A stretch of 64,000 bases of DNA from Niveomyces insectorum RCEF 264 (GCA_001636815.1 AZHD01000022.1:164980-228979); one strand, 5' to 3'. Positions 34,164-45,419 are shown, counted from the stretch's first letter. Notes: generated by a model from the sequence alone, not told the origin. Numbers and translations are program-made.

Positions 34164-35505
34164 GCAACACAACGGGGGGCGGTTGCTCACCACTTAACAA
34201 GCCATACAGCCAAGCATTTACGAATGCCCTACGATCTTTCTCTTTTTCTCTCGACATTTCTTGCCTTCCTTCAATTTTGTGCTAAAAAACACACTGAAAT
34301 GTCTCGTGTTATGACGGCTGCACTATACCAAGCCACCGAAAACCAAATCTATATCATCATGTCTCTCGCTTATACCCCCAGGAACAACTCACCAGGTCCT
34401 CCTTGATCCCATTACTCTCTTTCACATCGATAATCAACCTCATTTGGTCGTCGTTTTGATAGTCGCCATACCACAAAATCCAGACTATTGACCTTGACCA
34501 TCCGTTCTTTAATGACATCACACCTCCTCACTACTCGCATTTGCTTGCCATGCCACGTTGTTATTCTGCAATACCCGGCATATCCAGCGTGTTTTCTTTT
34601 TTGTCTCTTCTTTTTTTGTACCTATATTTGAAGCATTTCTCGTGGTGGTGAAAATGTTTTTGTTTTTTTTCCTGCAAACATTCACTGTTTCATGCAGCAT
34701 TTCACTGTACAAATCTATCCGTCACATCGGCTTTCTTGATTCTTTTTCTTTTCGTCCTCTGCGTTTCGTTTCCTTTTCCTATCTGAACCATCTACGACCC
34801 GGGCCTGGTCATTCTTTTTTTTTCTTCTCTTTTTTGGCTTGCATTATACCTACAGCTGGCCCCGGGTCGGAGTCCACAACCGGTAATCTATACTTAGTCG
34901 CATGAAGGGCGAGAGAAGGCGAGGGCAGAATTGTGGTGGAAGAATGGGTTGCAGAAGAAAAAGTCCTTCTAGACATAATTTTCTGTGTATTAGTTGCAAG
35001 AATTAACTATTGGTCTTCGTCTCTTCTGGTCGTATCACCCCGGAAAATATGTATGATGAGATCCGCTACTCGCACTCTAGACGCCTATGAGAAAGCAATC
35101 GCCCGTCCGCTGCTCTAACCTGAAGAACCCCATGAAACCTCCCAATGAGCACTTCAAAATCGCGCCGTCAACTGAAAAAGGGCTCCGCGTAGATTTCAAG
35201 CGTATGTCTATCTCAACGGCTACGTTCTGACGTTCTGTACGCAGATGCTTGTCGTCACCATTCATTAGCTTCTCCTTTCTTTCTAGCAAGGAGCGCCAAT
35301 CGTGTCAACTGGGGCAATGGCATACTAATAGAAGGAAGATAAAACCCTCCCGCCACCCAACCCGATGAAACCTTCTTCACCGAGGCTATCATCGACTTCA
35401 GAATTGTTGATGGGTGTTGTCTTCGTCAAACTTAAAGCCGCAGATGTGGCAGAGTAAATATCGTTACTAAGCATAAGGAAGTGCGGGCTGAAGCTCCTCT
35501 CCTCT
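34164..35505. other. Intergenic, T-rich
   Basis: 1.3 kb between the kelch gene and leu2. It contains several T-rich tracts (34600-34680, 34800-34840). No ORF with coding character and no RNA gene was seen. Confidence 0.5.
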
Positions 35506-35515
35506 CCGACTTCGG
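35506..35515 (+). promoter_or_regulatory. Leu3-type site (CCG-N4-CGG)
   Basis: CCGACTTCGG matches the everted CCG-N4-CGG core bound by Leu3-family Zn2Cys6 activators, which sense alpha-isopropylmalate and control leucine genes. It lies 208 bp upstream of the start of the 3-isopropylmalate dehydrogenase gene, where such a site is expected. The central four bases differ from the optimal yeast site. Confidence 0.5.
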
Positions 35516-35722
35516 CCGGTGGGGGGGGAGTAGGCAGAGTTGCGCTACCCGCGAAAGCCCTTCCTGCCCGACTTCGTTATCCGAGTCTGTGGTTCGGCTC
35601 TTTTTCATTTTGCTTCAATTCCTTCAGAGGTCTTCCTTCTGTACCGAAGATCGTTACTTTTCGTTGCTACACACACAAACCGACCCAATTGGACAACCTC
35701 GTTTGCTTCGAAGCCGGCAACC

Positions 35723-37097
35723 ATGGCGGAACACAACATTGTTGTTTTTGCGGGCGACCACTGCGGCCCAGAGGTCGTTGCGGAGGCGATCAAGGTACGA
35801 GAGTCGAAGCATGGCATTTGGCGACGTCCACGCAAATGAAATGAAACACCTTGTATCTGACATACGACGCTATAGGTTCTCAAGACGCTCGAGCAGCATA
35901 CCCCGAACAAGTTCAATCTCATCGACCACCTCCTCGGTGGGGTACGTCGTCGTGCCCACTTTTCCTCCCATGCCACAGGCTTCATCGAGAACAACACGGT
36001 TTGCTAACCTCGGGGGGGTCCCCCATGTTTTTCTCGTATAGTGCTCCATCGACAAGACCGGCTCCCCCCTCACCGACGAAGCCCTCGCCGCCGCGAAGGC
36101 CGCCGACGCCGTCCTTCTGGGCGCGATCGGCGGCCCGAAATGGGGCACCGGCGCCGTCCGCCCGGAGCAGGGCCTGCTGAAGCTGCGCAAGGAGATGGGC
36201 ACCTACGGCAACCTCCGCCCCTGCTTCTTCGCCTCCGACGCCCTCGTCGACGCCTCGCCCCTCAAGGCCTCTGTGTGCCGCGGCACCGACTTTGTCATCG
36301 TGCGCGAGCTCACGGGCGGCATCTACTTTGGCGCGCGGAAGGAGGACGACGACGGGTCCGGCGAAGCGTGGGACACGGAGCCGTACTCGCGCCCCGAGAT
36401 CGAGCGCGTCGCGCGGCTGGGCGGGTTTCTCGCCCGCGGCCGCGGCGACACGACGGTGACGTCGCTGGACAAGGCCAACGTGCTGGCGACGGGCCGGCTC
36501 TGGCGCAAGGTCATGGACGAGGTGTTCCAGGCCGAGTTCCCCGAGCTGCAGGTCAAGCACCAGCTCATCGACAGCGCGGCCATGATCCTGGTGAAGAGCC
36601 CGACGCAGCTGAACGGCGTCATCCTCTGCTCGAACCTGCAGGGCGACATCCTGTCGGACGAGGCCTCCGTCATCCCCGGCAGCATCGGGTTGCTGCCCAG
36701 CGCCAGTCTCAGCGGGATTCCGGACGCAAAACAGCCCAAGGCCCAGGGCATCTATGAGCCCATCCATGGTGGGTTTCTGTTGCCTTCTCTCCCACCCCCT
36801 TCCCTTCCACCCTACCATCTCCGTTGCATGAAAAAAGTTGTTAACACACACGTGTTGTTAGGTTCCGCGCCGGACATCAGCGGCCAAGGCATCGTCAACC
36901 CGATCGGCACCATTCTCTCCGTGGCCATGATGCTGCGTTACTCCCTGAACCTCCCATCCGAGGCCAAGGCCGTCGAGGACGCCGTCCGCGCCGCTGTCGA
37001 CGCCGGGCTGCGGACGAAGGACATGGGTGGGAACACGGGTACCGCGGAGGCCGGCGACGCCATTGTTGCCGAGCTCGTCAAGGTTCTCAAAGCGTGA
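35723..37097 (+). CDS. leu2: 3-isopropylmalate dehydrogenase
   Basis: NAD-dependent oxidative decarboxylation of 3-isopropylmalate to 2-oxoisocaproate, the third dedicated step of leucine synthesis. Exons are 35723-35794, 35876-35941, 36042-36768 and 36862-37097 (introns 81, 100 and 93 nt). All phases close, giving 366 residues, the standard length. Motifs: N-terminal VVFAGDHCGPEVVAEAIK, LLGAIGGPKWG (about 72), RELTGGIYFG (about 133), DKANVL, IDSAAM (about 217), SDEASVIPGSIGLLPSASL, EPIHGSAPDISGQG and GNTGTAEAGDAI. The metal- and substrate-binding Asp and Arg residues appear to be present. One oddity is that the usually invariant aromatic in SN(L/M)FGD is Gln here (SNLQGD). A Leu3-type site lies upstream. 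Confidence 0.95.
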
Positions 37098-37888
37098 GAA
37101 AAACGCGAATCCAAAATAAAAATAAAACTAAAACTAAAATCAAAATGAAGAGCGAAGAATGAATAAGTGAAAAGGAGAAAAAAAGGGGTGACAGAAAATA
37201 ACAATGGTTGAAGCCGGCATGAGAAACGACAAAGGTTGGATGAGTCCCCGCCAGTTGTGATATCCAGGAATATAAAAGACGGCAGAGGAGAGTGTGCCTC
37301 GGACTGAGCTAGGCTGTGCATCAACGAAGACGCGGAGAGGACGGCGTGAACATGGGGGTCTCTCAGGGTCTCTCAGGGCTTTCCAGGCTCGTGAGTGAGT
37401 TTCAGCAATGCAGCTTAAGAAAGAGCCCCGTCCAGTAGTAATTTGGTGCGGCTGAGAAATTATTGGATGAGGTAGTTCGAAAAAGAAGAACAGAAGGATT
37501 GGGTTACAACATGGGTCATTTCGGCACACCGAGTTGTTTCTGGCCGTTTATACGCCTGAATTGGGTAAACTCAACGAGATGTCGAAGTACCTGTAAGAGT
37601 GAATTTGCTGCGGTGCGAACCGAAACGGCCGCTATGGTCCAGGGTTGGGCCCAGCCAATTACAAGGCTGAGGCGCTAGCGGCGAGAACCTGGCCCGCGAC
37701 TGCCAATCACCACCCCAAGTCGCCGATATCTGGTATCTCACAACGAGGCGCGCAGGCCAGCAAAAAACGGCCAACTTCGCCAAAACAAACCCTCTGCAAC
37801 CCTTTTGCGACGAGAGCATGCCATTGCCAATCCCTCGACCACACAGGCTGGGCACTACCAGAAAGAGGCCCCCATCTGCCTGCACGCG
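37098..37888. other. Intergenic
   Basis: Starts with A-rich sequence after leu2, includes a TATAAAAG at about 37270, and leads to the DUF7924-like gene. No other gene was seen. Confidence 0.45.
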
Positions 37889-39702
37889 ATGGACGGCGGA
37901 GATATGGGGGCGCAAAGCCGCCGCCGTTGCTCCTCGTCTGGCGAGCCATATAAGATAAAGAAGACCCTCGGCGAGACTCGACGGCACGATGCCCAGAAGG
38001 AAACGGGTACGCTGCCGTCGCTGTCTACCGCTTTGACTTTGGGAACACTATAGTTGACATTCCAGACACAGGACCTTTACAAAGCGGGCGACAAGATGCA
38101 GTGAAAGATGAGGTTTGGGATCGAGACGTGACGACGGCGAAAAGGCAACTCAAACCGACGGCATCGGAGAGCAATCCGTTGACTACCAAAAAGGCCCGTT
38201 TGACGGCGGATAATACGGAAAGCAGAGGACTCGACGTTGGCCAGGACACAGGCCCAGAACCCGAGGTAATGGAACGATGCCCCTTCTTGTCCTGGAACGA
38301 GCCAAAAGCTGATAGGAATTTTGAGCAGACGACTTTACACCGGCCTGGGCCTCCACCTGCATTGGCATCATTCGCCTCGCTTGCCCCAGGCTTTGTCGAC
38401 GAAGGCGCTGTACTTCCCGCGTCCGCCTTCGTTTCGGAGTGGCTTGAATCTGTGGGGCCAAGCCCAGAGAAACGCCAACGCCACCGGTCAAGCAGCGTTC
38501 CCGATCGTTCCAACAGCGGCTCGCCGGTTTCGAGTAGATCCGCAAAGTCGGTGCCTGAAATGGCTTACGACACGCGGGATGCGGAGGCCTTCGTGGTACC
38601 GCCGACCCCGGGATCGGCCGGGTCACGCTCGCTCTGGGCGGCTACCGACGGGTCGCGTGCGCAGTCCGATGCCACCGGTGCGACCCCGACATCGAGTCGA
38701 TCGGTCAACAAGAGCCTCGCCGAGGATCCGCTGTATCGGCAGATGAACTTGGCCGCAAACAGGATCTATATGCGCTATCCTTGGGACCCCGTCCCAGAGA
38801 GCGTGACCAACCTCATCGGACGCGTCTTTCAAGACCGGGACTCCCCTGGCCCGTCGGCCGACGAGATCCAGCAAGACCGGGACCTCTATCTTCTCTCGAT
38901 GGGCGCGCCGGAGCCCGACGTCGAGAAGTACTTCCATGCCTGCATCTTCCCGAACCCCAGCATGTTGGACCGCCTCAAACGGAGCGATCGGCAGCCGATG
39001 GCGAAGCACGCTGTCCCGGCGGCCAGCTCCGGGCTTCGCGTCAGTACGCCGGTGCCCGACATCCTGTATGGGTACAACAACGACACCGCGTTTCCGCGGC
39101 AGGCATCCCAGCTGATTGCGATGGGGTCGGACATGGTGGCAACCAACCAGATCGGAAGCCTGCTCTGCCCGTTTTTTGTCGTCGAGTTCAAGGGCGAGGG
39201 CGGCAGTCTATGGGTGGCGACCAACCAGTGCCTCGGCGGTGCCGCGGCGTCTGTCAACATCGCCGAACGTCTGAACAATCGACTCGCGGCGTACGGCGGT
39301 GGTGACACCAACGGGGCGGCCGCCTTCAACAGCGCCGTCTTCAGCATCGCCATGAACGGCTCCGAAGCACGGCTCTACGTCTCGTGGAAGCATGCGAAAG
39401 TGGAGTACCACATGGCCAACGTCAAGTCCTTTCTTCTCCAAGACACGCAACACTATACGGAATTCCGGAGAGTCGTCCGCAACATCATCGACTGGGGGAA
39501 GGCGCAACGTCTCGCGGAAATCCAGAATGCCCTGGACGCGCTGTCGGAGGCGAGCCGGAACAAGGCCTCCGAGACAGCCAAGTCCCGGCAGTCTCCGTCC
39601 GAGGGCACGGCAACCAGCCGCAAACGGTGCAAACGCTCCTCTTCGCGCAGAAGCAGCAGCGCCAGGCGAAGACACGACAGTGAAGAGGGGGTCGCGCTTT
39701 GA
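37889..39702 (+). CDS. DUF7924-like protein, possible PD-(D/E)xK nuclease fold
   Basis: Two exons, 37889-38006 and 38054-39702, joined by a 47-nt intron (GTACGC, TTTGAC branch, CTATAG). The intron is needed because the main frame has no ATG upstream; joining restores one at 37889 and gives 588 residues. The first 200 residues are Ser/Pro/Arg-rich and disordered. The C-terminal domain (about 240-510) has YPWDPVPESV, VPDILYGYNND (Asp near 375), LLCPFFVVEFKGEGG (Glu/Lys near 417-419), WVATNQCLGGAAASV and a basic RKRCKRSSSRR tail that could be a nuclear signal. The spaced D...ExK arrangement is what one expects of a restriction-endonuclease-like fold. The family assignment is from remembered motif pattern and the nuclease reading is inference. 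Such genes are common in variable fungal regions. Confidence 0.72.
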
Positions 39703-40511
39703 CGCGCACTCTCCACCCTTCCAGACTCATCACAGCGCCCACGATGCTCCGCATAAGCCCAAGGACGTGCCTGGCCCTTCTACCCGTCAAAACCAAGGAT
39801 GACTTAGCACAGGAACTAAGAACTGGTACCTGACAGCTCTGTTGCGAGGCAGCACAACGTATGGAGCGTGTCACAATACGGATTGTGCGAGGCAGGATCC
39901 CCCGCAAATTCAATGTGCAAGCGTCTCTCGGTGCAGAATCAATCGATGCCGGGACATGCAGACAAACACTGAAGTCTGGGGTGGTGACAGATGTAAAAGA
40001 CTATGGTTGTACGCCGCCACCCGCATCACATGGACATGAGAGATGAACGCAGCCTGCTTTGGAGGTCGGAACTGCCTTCCAGCTTGCCATGCAGCTATAT
40101 AGACAACAGTTTGACCCGCTTAGAGACATGATCGTTTTGGATACCATTTGACAAGATCCGTGGGAAGGCGTGGACGAAGGACAATACACCAATATACAGT
40201 GTTCGCTCGAGGATTGCCATCTATGGCAGTGCCTCACGGAAAATGCTACCCACCGAGTCGCTCTGCACAGATATTGCTAGCAAGACGCCTTTCACGAACT
40301 AGCCTTGTTTGCACACTTCGATCGTAACTACTGGCTATTTCTGTTGCTATCCAAATGCTCGTTTGGTTAGATGCACGACATCAATCTTCGTACAGGGTAC
40401 TGACACGTTTTTTTTCTAAATACGATAAATACAAACCTGCCTGTTGGAGAGCACGTCTACGTCCGGGTTTCGACGGGAACGAAACCGGTTTACGTCGTGT
40501 TTTTTTACGTG
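39703..40511. other. Intergenic between convergent genes
   Basis: No gene or RNA gene was seen between the DUF7924-like gene and the minus-strand hypothetical. Confidence 0.5.
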
Positions 40512-41240
40512 TCACATCATGGGGGAGTCGCCATTGGGAGGTTGGCTCGGTCCTGCGGTGGGTGCATACGTCTGTTGAACGGGCATGGACGGAGCGGCAC
40601 CAGCCGGAGCAGCTACTTGCATGGTATACGGGGTAGGCGCCACGACACCGGTGGTCGGAGCCATGGTGCCAGCGAGCCACGCCATCGGCACACTGCCAAT
40701 GATAGGGTGCACACCGGCCAACAGGGGTGCATCAGGCGCCGGCGCCGGCGCCGCAGGAACAAGGGACGTGTCCGACGTCGGGGAGAGGGATTCCGGAGAC
40801 GCAACCAAGTCCCACTCGGGGTAGACATGGGGGGCAGGGATGGTCAACGCAAGAAGGGCAGGCGTCGTGGGAAGGTCCTGAGATGAACTGGTGCCGTTCC
40901 TGCTGTTGGGGTTCGACGAAAAGATGGACACCCCCGGCGACGTCGACGCGTCCGACGAAGCGCACGAGAGATCCTCCCATGCAGGCGACGCAGGAGCCGC
41001 GGGTGCCTGCTCGGGCTCGGACAGCGGCGAGTCCGCGGCGAACGTGGCAGTGGTCGTTGGTTCATGGATGCGGTCGGTAGAGCAGCGGGCGCACTGGCAG
41101 CCGGGGCGGTGCTCTCCTTGATCCAGCGTCGCAGCCTCGATGGTCCCGTCGTGCATGTCGGCCTCGGGGCTGGAACCAAACGAGCGGGCCGACACGCTCG
41201 CCATCCCGTCGTCGTCAGAGTTGTACTCGAAGGTGGTCAT
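40512..41240 (-). CDS. Pro/Ala-rich hypothetical protein
   Basis: Single ORF, 242 residues from ATG at 41240; the longer open frame upstream begins only with TTG. The start is acidic (TTFEYNSDDDGMASV). A short CxCxxC motif follows (GCQCARC, near residue 45), which could bind a metal. The rest is Ser/Thr/Pro/Ala-rich and disordered, with a C-terminal Pro/Val/Ala-rich hydrophobic stretch (about 168-225). GC-rich third positions favour coding. No family is recognised. Confidence 0.5.
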   Translation of the reverse strand: MTTFEYNSDDDGMASVSARSFGSSPEADMHDGTIEAATLDQGEHRPGCQCARCSTDRIHEPTTTATFAADSPLSEPEQAPAAPASPAWEDLSCASSDASTSPGVSIFSSNPNSRNGTSSSQDLPTTPALLALTIPAPHVYPEWDLVASPESLSPTSDTSLVPAAPAPAPDAPLLAGVHPIIGSVPMAWLAGTMAPTTGVVAPTPYTMQVAAPAGAAPSMPVQQTYAPTAGPSQPPNGDSPMM

Positions 41241-42516
41241 GGTCCGCGGACTTGTTGGTGAAAGAGTTGGCAATACCTTGGGGGAAATTCACTTTTCTTG
41301 AACGAATAGAGGTTCTTTGTGTTCATCAACAGACGCGCAGTTGTCTTAGAGCTCCACCGTTGGACATGGAGAAAAATTGGCTGAAGCGACGAACTTGCAG
41401 CAGCTTTTTATGCTGTCCAACACTTTGCAGTTGGGAAATGAACGTACAAAGCATACAACATAAGAAACAAAGCTCTTACCTGCTTTATTTGTGCTAGCTG
41501 CTTCTCGGACAAAAGGTCTCCTGAGAAACGGGGAAAACAACACAAAAGCCAACTGAATGACAACGTCAAAGAAGAAAAGGCAGTAGTACAAAAGAAATGC
41601 CAACACTTATTAGACAATCAAAGAGTATAAAATTGAATTTCGAGAGAGTCAATAATATGAAAACACCCCCAATAAATTCACGAATGTGGAAAAGTAGCAG
41701 ACAATGCAAAAATGAATAGTCATATAATTGCCTTCTCTCGCGAGTGTTTTACTTTTTTTTGTTGTCTTCAGTTTTGTTTTCTGTTTTTATTTCTTGATTT
41801 TCATGTGAAGAAGGTGTCGAACTATGAACAAACGTAAAATATCTGTGAACATAGAGTTTGTAGCTTTGTTGTGATTTTTTTTGTTCAGCATCTAGACACC
41901 AGTTTATGTTCACCCATGCGCTGCTGCAAGGATTTTTGATTTCTGAAGCACAAGCTTGGCCTGCAAGCTCACATCTCACAGTAGTTTCCTTCACTGTTTT
42001 TCGAGTATTCAGAATTTTTCGCGATGTGCCAAGATTCCCGACAAAGGACTGACCATGTGTCTACGCCGGCTCACAAAGGTGTGCTTCATCAAACCTACCT
42101 CAGTGGCCGTGACAGTGTGATGCTCACATCTCCCTGGTTTTCTGATCGGTGGAAGTAGATTGACGTGCCTCTTAATCCAGTGATAAATAAAAATTCAATA
42201 TATGTTTATTTGTCTGGAAGCTAGTGAATATACCTACCTCTCCGAAAAAGCAGTGTGTGGACAACGTACATGTTCAGTATTTTCATCGACGTCTTTTTCC
42301 AAAACAATATTCACTGAAACATACGGGCATATACTTCACGTTCACGGCAAGTTCTGCGTTTTCTGGATTTGTATAAATAGCCCCGGCGAACCTCCTATGT
42401 CGAACTCTACCCATCTTGGCTTTCTTGTCCCTCACACCCTTCGACTCAGACTCCGCTCCTGACCTGCAAAGCAAATACACCACACAACAGACAACCTCGA
42501 AGCAGTTGACAGCAAA
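41241..42516. other. Intergenic with promoter of the following gene
   Basis: AT-richer than the coding sequence to its left. It is a divergent promoter for the minus-strand hypothetical and the plus-strand gene at 42517. A TATA box is listed separately. No other gene was seen. Confidence 0.5.
42372..42379 (+). promoter_or_regulatory. TATA box of the gene at 42517
   Basis: TATAAATA lies 145 bp upstream of the ATG, followed by a C/T-rich then A/C-rich leader (ACACAACAGACAACC) that looks like a fungal 5' UTR. Confidence 0.5.
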
Positions 42517-43038
42517 ATGTCGAACAACAACAACAACGGCGGCCCGGCCTACGAACGTGGCTACACGCCCCCCGACATCAACATCACCATTGATGACCTG
42601 AACGACGAGACGTACAAGGCCCTCGACGACCGCATTCGCGAGCTGATCACCATTCTGCTGAGCTACCGCCGCGGGTATGCAGTCTGGCGCGGCGCCCCCG
42701 AGTACCAGGATGCCTTTGCCAGCCTCGAACAAGCGCAGACCCTGCTCGAGCACCTGCAGACGCGCTACGGGCTTGTCCTGGGCCGCGGCGACGCGAATGG
42801 GGCCAGCCCCGTCAGCGAGAACGACCGCAACTTCGACGTCGAGGTCTACAACTGCTTCGTCGGCACGAACTGGTACAGTGTGGAGTACGGCCCCATCCTC
42901 CTGGACAACCTCACGCACATGGTGACCGCGGACGGCAGCAACACCACCCCGGACGTGCTGCGCCAGCTGGAGGAGTTCTGCCTCGGGATGCTGCTCGACA
43001 TCGAGGAACTGAAGCTCCAGTACAGCATCCAGTTCTAG
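42517..43038 (+). CDS. Hypothetical 173-residue acidic protein
   Basis: Single exon from ATG at 42517. A short Asn-rich start (SNNNNNGGP) leads into a compact, predicted helical and acidic domain with no low complexity. It contains DINITIDDLNDETYKALDD, a Tyr/Arg stretch near residue 50, LEQAQTLLEHLQTRYGL, and at the C-terminus LRQLEEFCLGMLLDIEELKLQ. Strong third-position GC, a TATA box and a clean leader make a real gene likely. No family is recognised. It could be a small lineage-specific cytosolic protein; there is no signal peptide. Confidence 0.65.
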   Translation: MSNNNNNGGPAYERGYTPPDINITIDDLNDETYKALDDRIRELITILLSYRRGYAVWRGAPEYQDAFASLEQAQTLLEHLQTRYGLVLGRGDANGASPVSENDRNFDVEVYNCFVGTNWYSVEYGPILLDNLTHMVTADGSNTTPDVLRQLEEFCLGMLLDIEELKLQYSIQF

Positions 43039-43179
43039 GTGCACAGACGAGAAAAGCAAGAAGACGAAAAAAAATTTCGCTAGCAGAGGAGAGAGAAAGA
43101 GATAGGACGACAACAAAAGCCCCTGAGGCTTCGTTAGTACGCCAAATAAAACAACTTGAAAAAAAAAAAAAAACAAATG

Positions 43180-43288
43180 CCCGAATTATAGAAGTGAAGT
43201 CCAGTCCAAGTGTCATGATGCCCGGTAAAATAATAAAAGAAAACACCCGAATTATATAGAAGTGAAGTCCAAATGTCATGATGCCCGG
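43180..43288. repeat. Tandem duplication of about 45 bp
   Basis: Positions 43180-43225 and 43246-43288 are diverged copies of the same sequence. They share CCCGAATTATA, AGAAGTGAAGTCCA and GTCATGATGCCCGG, and differ by small indels. They lie about 150 bp after the stop of the 173-residue protein. Confidence 0.8.
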
Positions 43289-43656
43289 CACCGCAAAATG
43301 TATTCCCATACTGTTTCCCTTGACGCATGCAAGCACGTAGACCTAGGAGTAAAAACTGGTCGGTAATGATCGGGTATCCATCTAGTGAGTTTTGTCTTCT
43401 CAGATGAACACAAGATTACAGGAACAATCTACGCGAAGACGTATTCAGATCTCAACTTCATGACCGAACGCTGTTTACAGCACGACTAGAAGCTTAAAGG
43501 GTGGCTATGTCCCAACTCCAGTGCCGTTGGGCGAGGCTCCTGACAAGATTGTGCGCGACGGCCATAAGCTCGCCACAAGACCGCCGCCGTCCATCAGTGG
43601 TTGCCGGCTTTCATTCAATTTATGCTTGGGGGGGGTACAACTCAAGGTTCCCTAGA

Positions 43657-44535
43657 TCAGGAGTTCTTTGCTTCGAGTGTCAGGGCATCAAGAACCGCCT
43701 CGGCAGACTCGAGCTCGCTCAGCCAGCACCTCCTGACGACCCCGGCAAATAAGACGCCGTCGAGTGACGGAAACTCCCGGCTCGCAAACTTCTTCTCAAC
43801 ATCCCCGTCCTCCATGCCGTCGTACGGCTGCCTGCCCGTGGCGATCTGAAAGATGCACGACCCGAGCGCAAATAGATCCGTCGCAGCGTTGCAGCCCAGC
43901 TCGTCTTTGTCCCTCCACGCGGCGGGTAGATAGAACGGCCCGCTCTCGAGGATGTACGGCGGTTGGCCGAGGAGCGAGCAGCCTCCAAAGTCGGCTATAC
44001 GGAGGTTCAGGTCGCCGTCCAGGAGCAGATTTGTGGGCTTCAGGTCTGCGTGGATGACGCCGTTGGCATGAAGGAGCGCGACGCCTTCGACGGTCTGGCG
44101 AATCCATCGGGTGCGCAGTTCTGTCGTGATCGTAGCTTCGTTCTTCCGTAGGTACGTTGCGAGCGACCCATTGGGCATGTATTCGATGGCAAGAAAAGCA
44201 TCGTCGCCGTCGTCACAAAAGTCGAGCATGGGAATAAGCCTTGGATGTGCAGGCAGATGCCTGTACGTGTCAATCTCACGCCGAAGCTGCTTTTTCTGTA
44301 TCGAGCGCCAGAAATTCGGCATGTCTTTCACGACGGATTTGATCACTCGTGTGCCACAGGGGCTGAGCTCAATACGTCCCGTCGCCGTTGTCAGCGGCCC
44401 GTTCTGCTGCGATCAAGTTAAAATGAGCTTGAGACTGAGGAACAAAGACCATCGTGCAGGAGCATCGTCACCTACTAATTTGTCTCCAAGTGAGAGTTCA
44501 TACTCAGATATTTGCGTGGAAGAGAGACCTTCCAT
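43657..44535 (-). CDS. Short protein kinase, non-RD type
   Basis: Two exons: 44535-44476 (20 codons) and 44406-43657, separated by a 69-nt intron with a TTAACTTGATCGCAG acceptor region. The product has 269 residues. Kinase landmarks: ATP-binding Lys in RVIK (about 43), alpha-C Glu in RREIDTY (about 64), hinge IEYMPNGSL, catalytic loop HADLKPTNLLL (141 Asp, 146 Asn), DFG at 159-161, then ATDLFALGSCIFQIATGRQPYDG. The Arg of HRD is Ala, so it is a non-RD kinase. The glycine-rich loop is degenerate (DKLQNGPLTTATG). The key catalytic residues remain, so activity is possible. It looks like a lineage-expanded Ser/Thr kinase of filamentous fungi, standing alone with no fused regulatory domain. It marks the left edge of the accessory part of the window. 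Confidence 0.82.
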
Positions 44536-45134
44536 GGTGGTGTTGAAGGTTCAAACCAGGACGCTTTGCTACTTTTCGTTGTTTCGTTTTCTTCTCCACA
44601 GGTAAGTCGTCGAAGCCCTCTCGCGCACAGAACTATGAGTGGTTGAGATCACGTGGAATAGTAATATAAATTGTAATCGGTTGGAGGTATCTTTACGGCT
44701 GCGTAGGGTACTCCGTATCTTTTCCCGTACAGGACTTTTGATACTATAGGTAGATCCTACCTATATATACTTATTGAGAGTGAGAAATTATGAGATCACG
44801 AAGTAGGAGGTGAATGATCGAGATGAGATGACTGATCTATTTTAAGGATAGACCAAAAGAATAGTTACACCATATCATAGAAAAACCACGCTGGGAGGTC
44901 GGAGATAAGATGTAGTGTGGATAAACAGTGACACAGTGTAAGGGCATTTTCACGTGACTAGTCTTAGCTCAACACGTCTTTAGGACCATTTGATAAAACC
45001 CCCCCTCCCACAAGATCACCCACATCGAAACTGTTAGTATGATACTAGCTATAAGCTATCAGATCTAGTCTTGTTTTTATTTAACTCCGCCAATACCCAG
45101 TCCGTTTAGTATTCTACCGTCTTATAGAACGGAC
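44536..45134. other. AT-rich intergenic
   Basis: Strongly A/T-rich compared with the left of the window. It contains a 21-nt imperfect palindrome (44745-44765) and a TACTCCGTA motif (44709). No gene was seen. Confidence 0.5.
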
Positions 45135-45338
45135 ATGTGCTGGGTTCTTCTCAACTCATACTGGTTCGGTGGCTGTGGCCATACTGGCGAGCCGGGAACA
45201 GTGATGAGATGTATACAAGCTTATCGACAGGGCCAAGACTGTCCTGAGGAAACTATGCAACGGGTAACACTTGCGTCGTCGAGAAGAAACCGACATGTAT
45301 GCCCGAACTGTAAAGACGAGGGCTATTCCGACATTTAA
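45135..45338 (+). CDS. Small zinc-ribbon-like protein
   Basis: A 67-residue ORF from ATG at 45135. It has the spacing CGH...C...C...HVCPNC: an N-terminal GGCGHTGEPG, an internal Cys at about residue 26 and another after QGQD, and a C-terminal HVCPNCKDEG. Short fungal proteins with an initial aromatic-x-C-G-H/C and a terminal CxxC are common, usually uncharacterised, and are presumed to bind zinc. It could be a free-standing protein or the surviving end of a longer one. No promoter element is obvious in the AT-rich flank. Confidence 0.45.
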   Translation: MCWVLLNSYWFGGCGHTGEPGTVMRCIQAYRQGQDCPEETMQRVTLASSRRNRHVCPNCKDEGYSDI

Positions 45339-45419
45339 GAGAATCTACGGAGCGGGGTATCTATCTGCCTCAGCACAACCCGGAGGCCTTTCTTCTAGCC
45401 TCTGCGACATGCTGCATCT

